Source: Enterococcus_D sp050529585
Lineage (GTDB): Bacteria; Bacillota; Bacilli; Lactobacillales; Enterococcaceae
Length of the DNA stretch: 64,000 nucleotides
Assembly: GCF_050529585.1 (NCBI RefSeq)
Contig: NZ_CP172882.1
Span: 2,170,001 to 2,234,000 of the forward strand
Reading direction: 5' to 3'
Shown: positions 8,149 to 19,100 of the stretch, in pieces
Layout: each line of letters starts with the position of its first letter
How positions within the stretch are numbered: the first letter of the stretch is position 1
The notes under the pieces: generated by a model
The model's database searches: none
The model's input: the letters and a program-made list of their open reading frames with translations, nothing else
Told to the model about the DNA's origin: nothing
Translations under genes and position numbers: made by a program

Positions 8149-8451
8149 TTATTTCCCTCTTTCTTTCCATAAAGATTTTAATTGTTCACCATGTTCAATT
8201 AATCGATCGTTATGACGGTCCAATCGTTCATCATGTCGTTTTAATTCATTATGAATTTCTACACGATCTGATTTACTAGCTTCCAAGTCTCGATTCAGCA
8301 AATCCAAGCTATGACTCAACTTTGTTAGATTTTCAGCTATTTTCGTAAAATTACTCATAACCGGTCTTACAACAAAAGCTACAAGTCCAATAATCGTCAT
8401 AACCCACCCAGCCCATGTTGCTATCTCTCCCACATTTAACAAACACTTCAC
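8149..8451 (-). CDS. XhlA-like membrane/coiled-coil lysis accessory protein
   Basis: A 100-residue protein with an N-terminal transmembrane segment (about 10-30) followed by a long helix rich in heptad-spaced hydrophobics and His/Asp/Arg. This is the layout of haemolysin XhlA-type proteins that accompany holins. It ends just before the holin gene. Assignment is by architecture and position only. Confidence 0.65.
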   Translation of the reverse strand: MKCLLNVGEIATWAGWVMTIIGLVAFVVRPVMSNFTKIAENLTKLSHSLDLLNRDLEASKSDRVEIHNELKRHDERLDRHNDRLIEHGEQLKSLWKERGK

Positions 8452-8479
8452 CTACTTCCTCAAAATTAAGGAACAAGCA

Positions 8480-8746
8480 TTACGCTTGCTCTGGTTCGGA
8501 TTCTTGAACTTCAACTTCCGCCATCAAATCATCTTCAACTGCCCAAACCTTATCCTGAAAGTCGTCAATATCTTTACGACACTCCTCTCGATTTTGGCGA
8601 TACAACGTTTGATTTTCAATTTGTTGATTTATATTGGTATTGCCTGCTGAGTCAGTTGTGACAGTCGCCGAAAAATAAATCACTCGTTGTCCGTTGATTT
8701 TTGAATCTCCTGTGATACTGATTGCTTTTTTCACATCTAATGCCAT
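8480..8746 (-). CDS. Small hypothetical late protein
   Basis: The start is ATG at 8746, because TTGGAGG lies 8 bases upstream; an upstream ATG in frame has no binding site. The 88-residue product has a beta-rich N-terminal half and an acidic C-terminal tail. It lies between the tail fibre and lysis genes. Function unknown. Confidence 0.7.
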   Translation of the reverse strand: MALDVKKAISITGDSKINGQRVIYFSATVTTDSAGNTNINQQIENQTLYRQNREECRKDIDDFQDKVWAVEDDLMAEVEVQESEPEQA

Positions 8747-8787
8747 GATATTTTCCTCCAATTTTTTGTATTTAAAAAGGACCCTGA

Positions 8788-8955
8788 TTATTCAGCGTCC
8801 TTGTTGTTTTCTTCTAATGGTCCAAACTTATCTTTGTAAGCTTGCAGCTCAGTTGCAATTTGATTAAAGGCAACCCGTAAAGTCGCATTATCTAAGTTAG
8901 CTTGCGATAACTGACCTGCGATCTCTTTAACTACTTCATTTGCATCTACGTTCAT
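8788..8955 (-). CDS. 55-residue hypothetical late protein
   Basis: ATG at 8955 follows AGGAGGAAC. The protein is mainly alpha-helical with leucines at heptad-like spacing, possibly a small oligomer. Its start overlaps the end of the upstream 67-residue gene by 4 bases, which supports both reading frames. Such small genes are common between receptor-binding and holin genes. Confidence 0.7.
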   Translation of the reverse strand: MNVDANEVVKEIAGQLSQANLDNATLRVAFNQIATELQAYKDKFGPLEENNKDAE

Positions 8956-9155
8956 TCTGTTGTTCCTCCTAAATTAGTAATGAGATCAGTGGAAATGGCT
9001 TGACGAATATCTCGCATTCCCATTTCTTCTAGCTTTTCTTGATTAAGAAAAATATGACCGGTTGCATAGGTGTTATTTGCAAAAGTTACTTTATAAGATA
9101 TCTTATATAGATTGTCTTGTTGCAAAGTTTGACCCGTGATAACAATTTTATCCAT
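8952..9155 (-). CDS. 67-residue hypothetical late protein
   Basis: A small beta-rich protein immediately after the receptor-binding protein gene, overlapping its end by 8 bases and the next gene by 4. The tight coupling to the tail tip gene suggests a tail-associated or fibre accessory role, unproven. Confidence 0.7.
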   Translation of the reverse strand: MDKIVITGQTLQQDNLYKISYKVTFANNTYATGHIFLNQEKLEEMGMRDIRQAISTDLITNLGGTTE

Positions 9156-12100
9156 TAACTAATCCCTCCATTAAACGCTCAAGTTTATTTAACCGCACTT
9201 CTTGTAAAACATTCTTCTCAACTAATTTTTTTATCAATGGTAGTAAAGTTACCCATAGTCGATCATACTCAATACCTTCGATTTCTCCAGTATCGTAATT
9301 CGTGGAGATAAACGCATCTAACCCAGCACCGCGCAAATCTTCAGCAATTAAACCATAATGTGGTTTTAGTGTTATAGGATCAATGTCATCAAGTCCACCT
9401 TCAGTAATATCCAAAGCAGCCATTTCAGACCCATGCTTGTCAAACCAATACTTAGGATTAACAGTCAACAGTTTCATCCCCATATCTTCTGCATCCTCAA
9501 CTTCAGTAATATTTAACTTGTATTTTGATGCAGAAGTGGATCTTCCAATTGTTCCGGTTGACTGAACAACCATATTTGAAGAAGAGCTATAAGTACGATT
9601 GTACACACTCGTTGATTGAATTAACTTGCCATCTCCGTCTACACCTATCCTAAAGTCTGCTGACGATAAACGGGTCTCATTGAAATATGTGTTCAATTCT
9701 CCAAATGTAATGTCATTTAAAGCGCGGTTATTATTGATTTTTAACGTTGCGTAATTTGACGGAGCGTCTATTCTACCTGTTTCAATAGCCTTTCCTTCAT
9801 TGGTTGCCCCGACATACATACCATTGGAAAATGTTGCGTATTGCTCAAACCAGCTGTAGCCGTTCCCCCAAAGGTGAATGCCTGTTTCCTGGCCGTCGTG
9901 AAATGAATCGTTGATTTCCAACCTTCCGCCGGTCATATCTATACGACCAAGTAAGTTCTTGCTCGTTTTATTATCATATTGACGTAGCTTGAAATAATCC
10001 CCACCGATAAACGTTTCAGCGTAGTTTCTAAAGCTACCTTTAGTGCCGTTTGAGTTCAGGTTATAAACATCAGCAAGAAATTTATGATATCGATAACCTA
10101 GTACATACTCTCCTGTAAACCAACGTGGGTTATACGTTCCGTCTAGTTGATCTCCATAATCATAGGACGCTCTTATTCCGTTATTATCAGTCTGGATATT
10201 AATCCACCCGGTCACATTTAGTGTTCCTGTATTCGCTGTTATCGCAGACAAAGAACTTGCTACAATTTTGCTCGCATCCAGATTGATAATCTTAGCACTG
10301 GAAATAGAAGCATCAGCTATTTTTGCATTGGTAATCGCCGCATCACCGATTTTAGCATTAACGATTGCGCCGTCAGCGATTTTAGCTGTGCTTACTGCCA
10401 GGTTACCAATCTTAGCTGTTGTTATTGCTGCATCACCTATCTTCACTTCGGTAACTGCCAAGTTCGCTATTTTAGCATTAGTGACAGCCAAATTTGCTAT
10501 TTTACCCTCAGCAACAGATAAATTGGCTATTTTTGCAGTAGATACAGCCAAGTCAGCTATGTGGGCGGTCTTGATTACTCCGTTTTCAATAGATGTTTGG
10601 CCCGTGATTGTGATTTTGTTCCCGGCGATTATTATTCCTTCAGTGGACACGTTGATTGCGTTGATGACACCATTCTTTTGTACTCGTAGGTCTATTTCAT
10701 TTGAGAGAACTAATAATTGAGCAGCTGTTTCTTCTCGATCAGTAACATCTACAACAGATACATCATCCCACCATACGGTCCCTACTTTATGAGAAGCGGT
10801 TAAAGTAACCTTCCATTCAAAAATACCTGAACCAACGGTATAGATTTGTTTTATTTGTGTCCATTCAGGTAAAGGTCCGTCCCATCCAAGAGAATTTATA
10901 AGAGATCCATCAGATTTGGCAATCCTTAATTTTTGGTTACCCGAAATACCATCTGCATCAGCTGTCGTTTTTACCCAATAAGATACTTCATATTTTCTTC
11001 CGGGTGTAACTGGTATATTGACTCTTTGACCTATTGCGCGACCCATGGATCCAGTATTATCTATTTTAAGAGCGTTTGATCCTGAGTGTTTCTCTGTAGA
11101 ATCGATAGTAAATCCGCTGGCAGTAGTCCATCCGATAAATTCGTTCTCAAATCCACCATTTGTGAACAAATTTGATCCACCATTAGCTATTTTACCTACA
11201 GTCACAGTTAATCCATTAGCTGTAGTTTCAACGGCTGTAGCTTTTGTCAGCGCACTGTTAGCCGTTGTTTCAACAGCAGAAACTGTTGTCTTCAAACCGT
11301 TTACTGTAGCTTCTGTGGTTGTTGCCTTGGATAGGGCGCTATTTGCAGTGGTAGTGGTTGATGCAATTAATTGTGTATGTCCATCTACCGTGTCGGAGAT
11401 CGTGTTGACTTTAGCTGTAGTCGCGCTATCTTCAGGCGCAAGAGAAAATCCCGTTGCTATAGACCCCTCTTCAATCTTAACCTCAGCAATAGTAGGATAT
11501 GAAACCCATAAATATTCAGCGCCATTAGGTGCAGTAACTGTAAATTTTGATTCTGTCGGTACACTACGAGATATAAAAGCGTAATCTTTGTCTAACCAAT
11601 TGTATCTCCAGTTATCTGTTCCCGTCTTTTGAAAAGTATATTTCTTTCCTGCAGTTACTTTGATTGCTTCTTTCATTGTTGATGCGCCAGCTAAAGTAAC
11701 GGGAACTGGATATACTACTGTTGTAGTTCCTGGATTAGTTCCGTTGCCGCCTAGACCTTTGTTGACTAATTCGCCCGTTCTAACTAAAAGGTTTCTACCA
11801 CCAAAGCTAGACAAATCCTCTTGCACACTACTAATAGTCCGAGTAACCCCATCCACGGTCTCTTCTAAATTGTTCGCCTTTGATAATGCACTGTTCGCAG
11901 TTGTGGTTACAGAAACAATTTTGCTAGTATTACCATCTGCGGTTGACTGAGCTGTATTGGCTTTTGTTACTGCAGATTCAGCCGTCTCTTTAACTACTGA
12001 AATAGTTTGTTTTACACCTTCAACGGTTTGTTCAATATAAACGCCTTGATTGATCGTCGAGACTGACTTAGTTATTGTCAAGAATACGTTGTATAAACTA

Positions 12101-15100
12101 GCGTGATTCCATAGGGTCACCATAGGTTTTCCCGTTGCTTCATCTAGATATATACGAGGATGATTAGATCCCGTTCCTAGCTGATCTAAAAGCTCTAGAG
12201 TCCAACCTTGTCCGCCAGTCCCAGATGTTTGATTTGGTTTTAGACGAACTAATAATCTTGTTATCGAACCGGTTGAAAGTGTCTGGGCAGATATCTCATA
12301 CATGTATCGATCGTCTAGTCCCGCACCGTTTAACTCTTTTATTTCTTTAGGAGTCGCAGTGTTGACTTGATAATAAGTGTTCCAATTAGCTGTATTTTTT
12401 TCAACGCTAGTCAGAGTTGTTTTCATGCCGTCAACTGTTTGTTCGGTAATATTGGCCTTGTTTAAAGCCGACTCAGCCGTTGTTTGAACAGAGGTTATTT
12501 TGGATGTATTTCCATCAGCAGTAGACTGTGCCGAGTTAGCCTTAGTCAGGGCACTATCTGCGGTAGTCTTGGTAGTCGCGATTAGCTGAGCATGACCGTC
12601 TACTGTATCCGATATAGAATTTACCTTGGTTACCGTTGCTAAATCTAAAGGATTAGGTTCCCAGTCCTTTATATTTTTACCCATAACTAAGAAAGCTTCT
12701 TTTAGTCGAATCTTAATTATAGAACTTTCTGAGAAAGCTATTGTAAATGTCATGCCCGTTAAATCCTGATCTGGAGATATTCCATCTAAATTCATTAATT
12801 TCCAAACACCAGATTCGGTGACATCCAAACTCATTGATGGACTATCTTTATAAGTAGAACCATATGAACTTCTAAGAAATACATTGACGGTATTTGCGGT
12901 AGACGTAGTGAGATTCTCAATATAATACCAGATACCTATCGAATATGACGTTTTTCTTTTCACCATTTCTGGAGAAATAGCAAATACATTTTGACTCATA
13001 GTTAATCTAGTAGGGGTTGCTGTTGTCTTATTTAGAGTTACATAAGAGCCTGAAAAAGCAGCATTTAAAGTTCCACTGATGCCCCATCTAGTACCGTCAG
13101 AATACAAAGAACTATTTATAAGAATATTTCTCCGTCCTTCTTCTACTTTAGATAGATCCTCTTGAATACTGGTAATATTTCTTGTTACGCCATCAACCGT
13201 TTCTTCAAGGGTATTAGCCTTATTTAAAGCACTGTTGGCAGTCGTTGTAATTGCCGTGATTTTGCTACTATTTCCATCAGCAGTACTCTTAGCGGTGTTT
13301 GCTGTATTTAAAGCGGTATTTGCTGTCGTGGTAGTGGCAGTGATCTTACTAGAATTCCCATCAGCCGTACTTTGGGCGCTGTTGGCTTTGGTTAAAGCAC
13401 TATCGGCGGTGGTCTTAGTAGCAGTCAATGTCGTCTCGATACCATCGATAGTATTGGAGTTGGTGTTGGACTTACTTAATGCCGCATCAGCTGTTGTCTT
13501 AACGGTTGCTATCGTTTGCGTCTGCCCATCTACCGTTGTCCTGACCTCATTCAGTGTTTTAGTCGTAGAATCGACATCAGTCTCCAGCTTGGTCATGGTT
13601 GAAGTGATTCCCTCAACATCCTCAATTATCGTCTGTGTTGTTCCCTCGACTGCTTGAGCTTTAGAGTATGCATCATTGGCTTTGCTCTGGGCTGTTAAAA
13701 TATCTGCAGCATTCGCGGCAATCGCGTTATTAGCCTCTGTTTGGACCGAAACTATCTTATCCGCGTTCTCACTAATAGCTGTATTCATCTCACCAGTGTC
13801 AATCACGATCTGATCAATCACAGCTTCAGAGTTTGCAAAATCCTCAAACAGCTTACTTAGATCAATCGTATGTTGCCCAATCTTTTCATTAGCAGCTGCT
13901 ATATCCGCTTCGGCTTGAGCTACTTTTTCAAGCGCCGCATCTCCGGCTTCCTTAGCTTCATTTGCTGCCGCTTGTGCCGATTCGCCAGCTGCTTGTGCAT
14001 CATCTGCGGCTTCTTTTGCACCCTCTGCCGCTAATTGAGCATCTTGGCCAGCTTTTTTCGCGTCTTCAATAGCTTTGTCAATCTCAACAAACTTACCTGT
14101 CGACATGATAAATTCCCAAATTGCGCCATTCCAGATATAAAATTCAGTGTCCTCTCCGTTCGGCTTATACCACATATCCCCGACTCTTGTTGCAACTGGC
14201 TCTCCTAAGCCATTTTCTCCAAAAAGGCCGTAGAAGATCATATTCTTCCCGTTAGCAGCAATAATCGCTGACCCAGTTTGGTTTTCGATTTCTTTAATCG
14301 ACGTTTGAGTATCATTTATGATTGTTGATAATGTCGTCCGTTTTTCTCCGATTTCTATTTCATCATAGGCTTCACGAATTACGTTCCATTTTGTTCTGAT
14401 TACTTTAGCAATCGTATCAACACCCAATTTTTGGTAATACACTCGAACATCATCGCATAATTCGACAGTTTCAAGGGTTGCGACATCAGCGTAATCAGCA
14501 GTCTGAGACAAATCCAAAAAAGACACCTTTATAGATGTCTTCGGGATTCCTATTTCATTGTTTTGGATATAGTCTTGTGCCAATTGTTTTAGTTTAGCTT
14601 TTGTCGGTACTTCGTCGTGCTCAAATTCATTACTAAAATCCACTGGCAGCACATTACGATTTGGGTATTCATTGATATTCTTACAATCAACCACATATCC
14701 ATCGATGGTAATGATCTGTTCGTTTTCGTCATCATCCGTATAAATAGCAAAAGGATAAACAGTTGTGTATGTCTTCATGATATTACGTTCTTGCTCAAAA
14801 TCCGTAATGTTACGACCGTACGCCAGAATGGTGTTAGCGGTTGTTCCGCGTTTCTTCAACAAACTGATGTGATAGTTGTCAAAACGATATTCGCCGCCCC
14901 ACACGTCTAAAATAGAGCCTTCCACGCCTCCTAAAGCTTGACGAGGATTCTCCACTTTATCAATACGCCAGTATGTTTCCCCTATTGTCGAGATATCAGA
15001 ATCAACTATAAAGGGATTACTGTCTAAAATAGACGATTTCCAAACATTTATAGCATTCGTCCCATTTCCATTTATTGTCACTTCGGGTTTCATAGGTAAT

Positions 15101-15396
15101 TCTTGGCTCAAATAGCTGACATGTTCTGCATAAATCTCTGCTTTTCCTTCATGGTCCGGTACAATACGTTTGATCCGAAATCGCTGCGCGGTTAATTTCG
15201 GACTTGCATCAGCTTTGATTATTCGGTTTTCTTGCAGCAACGGATAGATTTCATCATCAACTAACACTTTGCCCTCAAGAATAAAGCTACCATTTCTTTC
15301 TTCTGTAACAAAAGCTTCTGTTACTGTTTTTATTGGACCTAAGCCAAGACTAAAAAAATCTGTTTCGTTTGCCTCATACAAAATTGGGTATGTCAC
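9148..15396 (-). CDS. Tail-tip Tal / receptor-binding protein with S74 chaperone
   Basis: The start is GTG at 15396: GGGAGGTGATT precedes it and GTGA overlaps the stop of the Dit gene. The product has 2082 residues. Residues of about 1-370 match the prophage tail-endopeptidase (Tal) hub domain. A long alanine-rich coiled region with repeats of the type TTANSALNKAN follows (about 445-745). Carbohydrate-binding-like beta-sandwich modules lie near 754-919, 1004-1112, 1195-1325 and 1404-1550, joined by more coiled repeats. About ten 10-residue repeats (near 1606-1709) form a fibrous shaft. The last 140 residues are an S74 intramolecular chaperone (SASKYK with the Ser-Lys pair, then YGLIAEDL) that should trimerise the fibre and cut itself off. 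The protein recognises the host surface. Confidence 0.92.
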   Translation of the reverse strand: MTYPILYEANETDFFSLGLGPIKTVTEAFVTEERNGSFILEGKVLVDDEIYPLLQENRIIKADASPKLTAQRFRIKRIVPDHEGKAEIYAEHVSYLSQELPMKPEVTINGNGTNAINVWKSSILDSNPFIVDSDISTIGETYWRIDKVENPRQALGGVEGSILDVWGGEYRFDNYHISLLKKRGTTANTILAYGRNITDFEQERNIMKTYTTVYPFAIYTDDDENEQIITIDGYVVDCKNINEYPNRNVLPVDFSNEFEHDEVPTKAKLKQLAQDYIQNNEIGIPKTSIKVSFLDLSQTADYADVATLETVELCDDVRVYYQKLGVDTIAKVIRTKWNVIREAYDEIEIGEKRTTLSTIINDTQTSIKEIENQTGSAIIAANGKNMIFYGLFGENGLGEPVATRVGDMWYKPNGEDTEFYIWNGAIWEFIMSTGKFVEIDKAIEDAKKAGQDAQLAAEGAKEAADDAQAAGESAQAAANEAKEAGDAALEKVAQAEADIAAANEKIGQHTIDLSKLFEDFANSEAVIDQIVIDTGEMNTAISENADKIVSVQTEANNAIAANAADILTAQSKANDAYSKAQAVEGTTQTIIEDVEGITSTMTKLETDVDSTTKTLNEVRTTVDGQTQTIATVKTTADAALSKSNTNSNTIDGIETTLTATKTTADSALTKANSAQSTADGNSSKITATTTTANTALNTANTAKSTADGNSSKITAITTTANSALNKANTLEETVDGVTRNITSIQEDLSKVEEGRRNILINSSLYSDGTRWGISGTLNAAFSGSYVTLNKTTATPTRLTMSQNVFAISPEMVKRKTSYSIGIWYYIENLTTSTANTVNVFLRSSYGSTYKDSPSMSLDVTESGVWKLMNLDGISPDQDLTGMTFTIAFSESSIIKIRLKEAFLVMGKNIKDWEPNPLDLATVTKVNSISDTVDGHAQLIATTKTTADSALTKANSAQSTADGNTSKITSVQTTAESALNKANITEQTVDGMKTTLTSVEKNTANWNTYYQVNTATPKEIKELNGAGLDDRYMYEISAQTLSTGSITRLLVRLKPNQTSGTGGQGWTLELLDQLGTGSNHPRIYLDEATGKPMVTLWNHASLYNVFLTITKSVSTINQGVYIEQTVEGVKQTISVVKETAESAVTKANTAQSTADGNTSKIVSVTTTANSALSKANNLEETVDGVTRTISSVQEDLSSFGGRNLLVRTGELVNKGLGGNGTNPGTTTVVYPVPVTLAGASTMKEAIKVTAGKKYTFQKTGTDNWRYNWLDKDYAFISRSVPTESKFTVTAPNGAEYLWVSYPTIAEVKIEEGSIATGFSLAPEDSATTAKVNTISDTVDGHTQLIASTTTTANSALSKATTTEATVNGLKTTVSAVETTANSALTKATAVETTANGLTVTVGKIANGGSNLFTNGGFENEFIGWTTASGFTIDSTEKHSGSNALKIDNTGSMGRAIGQRVNIPVTPGRKYEVSYWVKTTADADGISGNQKLRIAKSDGSLINSLGWDGPLPEWTQIKQIYTVGSGIFEWKVTLTASHKVGTVWWDDVSVVDVTDREETAAQLLVLSNEIDLRVQKNGVINAINVSTEGIIIAGNKITITGQTSIENGVIKTAHIADLAVSTAKIANLSVAEGKIANLAVTNAKIANLAVTEVKIGDAAITTAKIGNLAVSTAKIADGAIVNAKIGDAAITNAKIADASISSAKIINLDASKIVASSLSAITANTGTLNVTGWINIQTDNNGIRASYDYGDQLDGTYNPRWFTGEYVLGYRYHKFLADVYNLNSNGTKGSFRNYAETFIGGDYFKLRQYDNKTSKNLLGRIDMTGGRLEINDSFHDGQETGIHLWGNGYSWFEQYATFSNGMYVGATNEGKAIETGRIDAPSNYATLKINNNRALNDITFGELNTYFNETRLSSADFRIGVDGDGKLIQSTSVYNRTYSSSSNMVVQSTGTIGRSTSASKYKLNITEVEDAEDMGMKLLTVNPKYWFDKHGSEMAALDITEGGLDDIDPITLKPHYGLIAEDLRGAGLDAFISTNYDTGEIEGIEYDRLWVTLLPLIKKLVEKNVLQEVRLNKLERLMEGLVNG
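10269..10577 (-). repeat. Tandem decapeptide repeats in the receptor-binding protein
   Basis: About ten consecutive 30-base units encode variants of V-S-T-A-K-I-A-N-L-A. Lys, Ile and the preceding Ala keep a strict 10-residue period, as in triple-stranded beta-helix shafts. The unit count could vary by recombination. Confidence 0.85.
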
Positions 15397-16112
15397 ACAA
15401 TCACCTCCCACCTCGGGATAATCTTTATCTCTGTAACTGTCCCTGTAATCAGCACATTATTTAGTCCAGGATTAATTCCAGGCAAAGGATACGTAGTGAT
15501 CTTGTTCCACTGTGGGCGAGTACCATCAAGAGATTTCACTTGATCGTATAAAACATCAATAATCACACCACCATCGATATCCTTTAGATTATATGTTGAT
15601 TTACCAATCTGCAATGTAATGTTGCCAGTCCCTTTGATAGTGATTTTCGGGCGAGCAATCCGTTGGGTAGGATTATCAATTGATGTGGATAAAACTTGTT
15701 CATCAAAACCGGATTTTAAAAACTTGTAAGGCTTAACGCTAAATGTTAATATTGTCTTCCCGTGTTCGCCGATATTCGCTTCTACCTCATATTCATCAGT
15801 ATAAATTGCTTGATAAATATAATCTTTATCTCCGCTAAAATATAATTCTTTCCAACCAACATTATTCTTTAACCAATTAGAAATTTCTGTAGCTCGTTGC
15901 TGTTGAGATGCTTCAGTAGGCATTAAGTAAGCAGGAAAACTTTTGGACACATTTTTCAACTTGCCATCTGTTAAATAAAGATCGCCATCTTGTCCATTTA
16001 TTTCCACGAAATCACCTTTGACCTCAGGAGAGGAAAAAGAGATTTCTGTGTTGATATACAAATCAAAATCGCTTGACTTATGATTGTCTATTTCAAAATA
16101 GCCGTATGTCAT
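15393..16112 (-). CDS. Distal tail protein (Dit)
   Basis: A 239-residue protein with the N-terminal pattern of Gram-positive siphovirus Dit proteins (YGYFEIDNHKSSDF, then VEINGQDGDLYLTDG). Two beta-barrel domains are expected. Dit hexamers join the tail tube to the Tal/receptor-binding hub. It overlaps the tape measure gene and the Tal gene by 4 bases each. Confidence 0.88.
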   Translation of the reverse strand: MTYGYFEIDNHKSSDFDLYINTEISFSSPEVKGDFVEINGQDGDLYLTDGKLKNVSKSFPAYLMPTEASQQQRATEISNWLKNNVGWKELYFSGDKDYIYQAIYTDEYEVEANIGEHGKTILTFSVKPYKFLKSGFDEQVLSTSIDNPTQRIARPKITIKGTGNITLQIGKSTYNLKDIDGGVIIDVLYDQVKSLDGTRPQWNKITTYPLPGINPGLNNVLITGTVTEIKIIPRWEVIV

Positions 16113-19100
16113 TCTAAAGATCCTCTCCCTTCTATTTCAGTCAATACTGCTAATTCCTGAGCTGTTCTTCTGATATCGTTTTTAGTCTCCCAGTTTTGGG
16201 GATAAACATTGATCTGTGGATTTAAACGACTAATTGCATTTAACATCTGTCTCAATAATTCGGTCATATTTCCAGTATCTAAAGTGATGGTTTGTTTTGT
16301 ATTTACAACCTCCATAGACCTTAAATTTCGAATTAATGAAGAGTCTTCCGGAATACCAACACCATCCGCATACCTAGGCACTCCGAGCTTTCGCATAATT
16401 GATTTAGTGACACTTGCCCGCGCCACTTTGGTTCCGATTGGCGCATTGGGAATATATACGTTTCTTCCTTGCGGAATAAACGGTGCTTGACCAGGAAATT
16501 GAACCAACTCTTTGTATAATGGCCCAGATTGATCGTTGACAATCATGTCTCCACCCGGATGGTAATTTGTACCTGTTGCATTCGGAATGGCTGTCTGCCC
16601 TGTTCTACGACCTCTGTACTCGACATCGATTACAACGTTTTTACTATAGACTTGAGCAATAGCGTTTCTTGCTCTCTCAACTTCACCGTAATCAGCAGTT
16701 GCATGGAGGTGTTTAGCTCCAACTCTTGTTTCGTTGTAACGATTTAATTTACTACGTGCCTGTTCAAAGTTGTTTACCGCGTTTGTATTATTTCCTAATA
16801 ATTTTTTCAAAGCAGGCGGAAGTTTATTGTATTTTTCGAGAGCAGCTTGCGTTTGTTCAACCGTTAGCTTTGCTGGATCATCCGCAATTAATGTTTTTAA
16901 TTGTGGGGATAACCCGTTCCATTCTTCAAGTTGACCTTTCGATTCCATCAACTTATAGACCGCATCAGCGTTGGTTACCCCTAACAGCTTCCTGTCAGCA
17001 TTATATTGATTCCATATACCCAAATCATTGATAGCATCATATAAATCAACTTGAGCTTGGTCACCATCAACTAATAGCAATTTGTCAGTCAAGTATAAAT
17101 CATTCCACTTGCCAGACTCTCCCATCGCAACAGCAATTTCTTCTTTTGCATTTGTGGAAATATCAGCGTTTTTAGCCATGAATTTTAATTGCTGCCAACC
17201 ATCATCTGTCTTGGCTATTTCGACTAGCGTATCCGCCATGTTTGTGCGGACTTCACCTGTTTTAGGATCCAACGCTAATTGATTCCACTGGATATCTGCT
17301 TCTTCAGTGCCTTTTGCCAACATATCAAGGTTCTTTGTTGTATCGTCAACACTCGAATTAACCAGATCAGATACTTCGTCCACAGTCCATCCGTACTGTT
17401 CCCAAACCGCGGACATTTGCTCTAAACTGTATCCCTGTTCAAGTCTCAATCTCGCCAAACCAAGTATCATCGATTCAGAACTATTTCTATGCTCTTTGTC
17501 AAGTTCAGCAAGCAATTCTTTTTGGCGTTGCACGTTGTCTTGTGTTCCCTCAATGATAGTTTTCCTGTTTTGTTCATATTTTTCTTGTTCAGTATTTAAA
17601 GCCTTGCTAACACTATTTGCTCTATCTTCTAGTTGTCGATCTGTAAGTTTCGATAACTTATCCTGGTAAGCTGATTCAATTGCTATCCTCTGTTCAGAAG
17701 AGAACCCAGCCAGCTCCAATTGTTTGTCAGACAATTGGCTATAATTAGCCTCAATATATGAACGTTCTTGATCAGATAATTCACGACTGTTTTTGCTTGC
17801 ATCGGATAGAATTTTATTAATTCTGTCAACTCTTTTTCTAGCCTGATCTACAAGTTGTTCACCATATTTTTTGTCGTTCTCAGCTTGTTGTTTTAAACCG
17901 TCTTGAATTTTCTGATTTTCAATACTTTCAGCGTTTTCTTTCTTCCGCTCGTATTCTTTATCAATGGTTGCTTGAATAGAATCAATAATTGCATTATTCG
18001 CTTCAATAGCTTTATTAGCAGATCCTTTAACTCCATCGGCATACTCATCAATATAACTAACAGCTTTTTCTCGCAGTTCATATGACTTAGAAATAACCTT
18101 GTCCTGTTCTTCGGTTACTTTTGTCCCCCACTTAGCACCAGCCAATTGATGATCATCATAAGCTTTCTTGCTGACGTATGCAGCTGTAGCAATTGCTCCT
18201 AATGCCACAACGCCTATTGCAATTGGCCCAGCTAATCCAGCAATAGCAGTGCCCATACCGAGAACTCCACCTGTGGCAGTTCCGACAGCACCTGTACCCG
18301 CTGCTGTTGTAGCTGCAGTTCCAACGCCAGTAATAGATGTTGCTAAACCGGCGATTGCTTTCTTTTCTGCTGCGTTGGCTACAAGTTTTACGATTCCTTT
18401 TGATAGTTTCCCTACACCAGTAGTTGTTTTACCAATTATTGATATACCACCGCCTAAGAGTTTGAGCGCTGGTCCTGCAGCTGCTGCCATTAGCCCCCAC
18501 TTTATGATGTTTTGTTGTTGTTCTTTATCAAGTGAACTAAACGATTTAGCTAAGTCTCCCAGACTAGCAATAAATGGTTTAGATGCTTCGAGTCCATCTC
18601 TTAGAGCATCAACAAGCGGTCCACCGAATTCAATAGCGGCATCCACCACTTCGTTCTTCAACATTTTCAGTTTGGATTCCGTCGTATCGTACCGCTTGCC
18701 AGCTTCTTCTGCTAACGCGGTATTTTCGCCAAATGCCGTATTACCCATTTCTATTGCGCCAGCAAACACACCTGAAGCATTAGCAGCACGTAATAAACTA
18801 TCGCGCAAACGAACTTCTTTGATGTCCATACTATCCAATACTGCAATTGCAGACGTTCCTTGCTCTTCTGCTTTTGATAAACCTTCGACAAAAGCCATGA
18901 TTGCACTTGCCGGATCCGATTCAAAAAGATTGGCAAATTCTGCGTTTGTCATTCCGGCCACATCAGAAAACTGGATTAATGACATAGCTGCAGTATCAGC
19001 TTCTTTATATAATGATTTCAAAGAAGTAGTTGAAACGCCCATTTTGGAAGCGACAGATTTGAGTTCATTACCGCCAGATTGAACAGCTTTTACCAATTGT

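Noticed and set aside
18168..19082. A 304-codon plus-strand frame inside the tape measure gene
   Set aside because: It is a shadow of alanine-rich coding sequence (runs of Ala, Pro and Val), without a start signal, opposite to an unmistakable tape measure protein.
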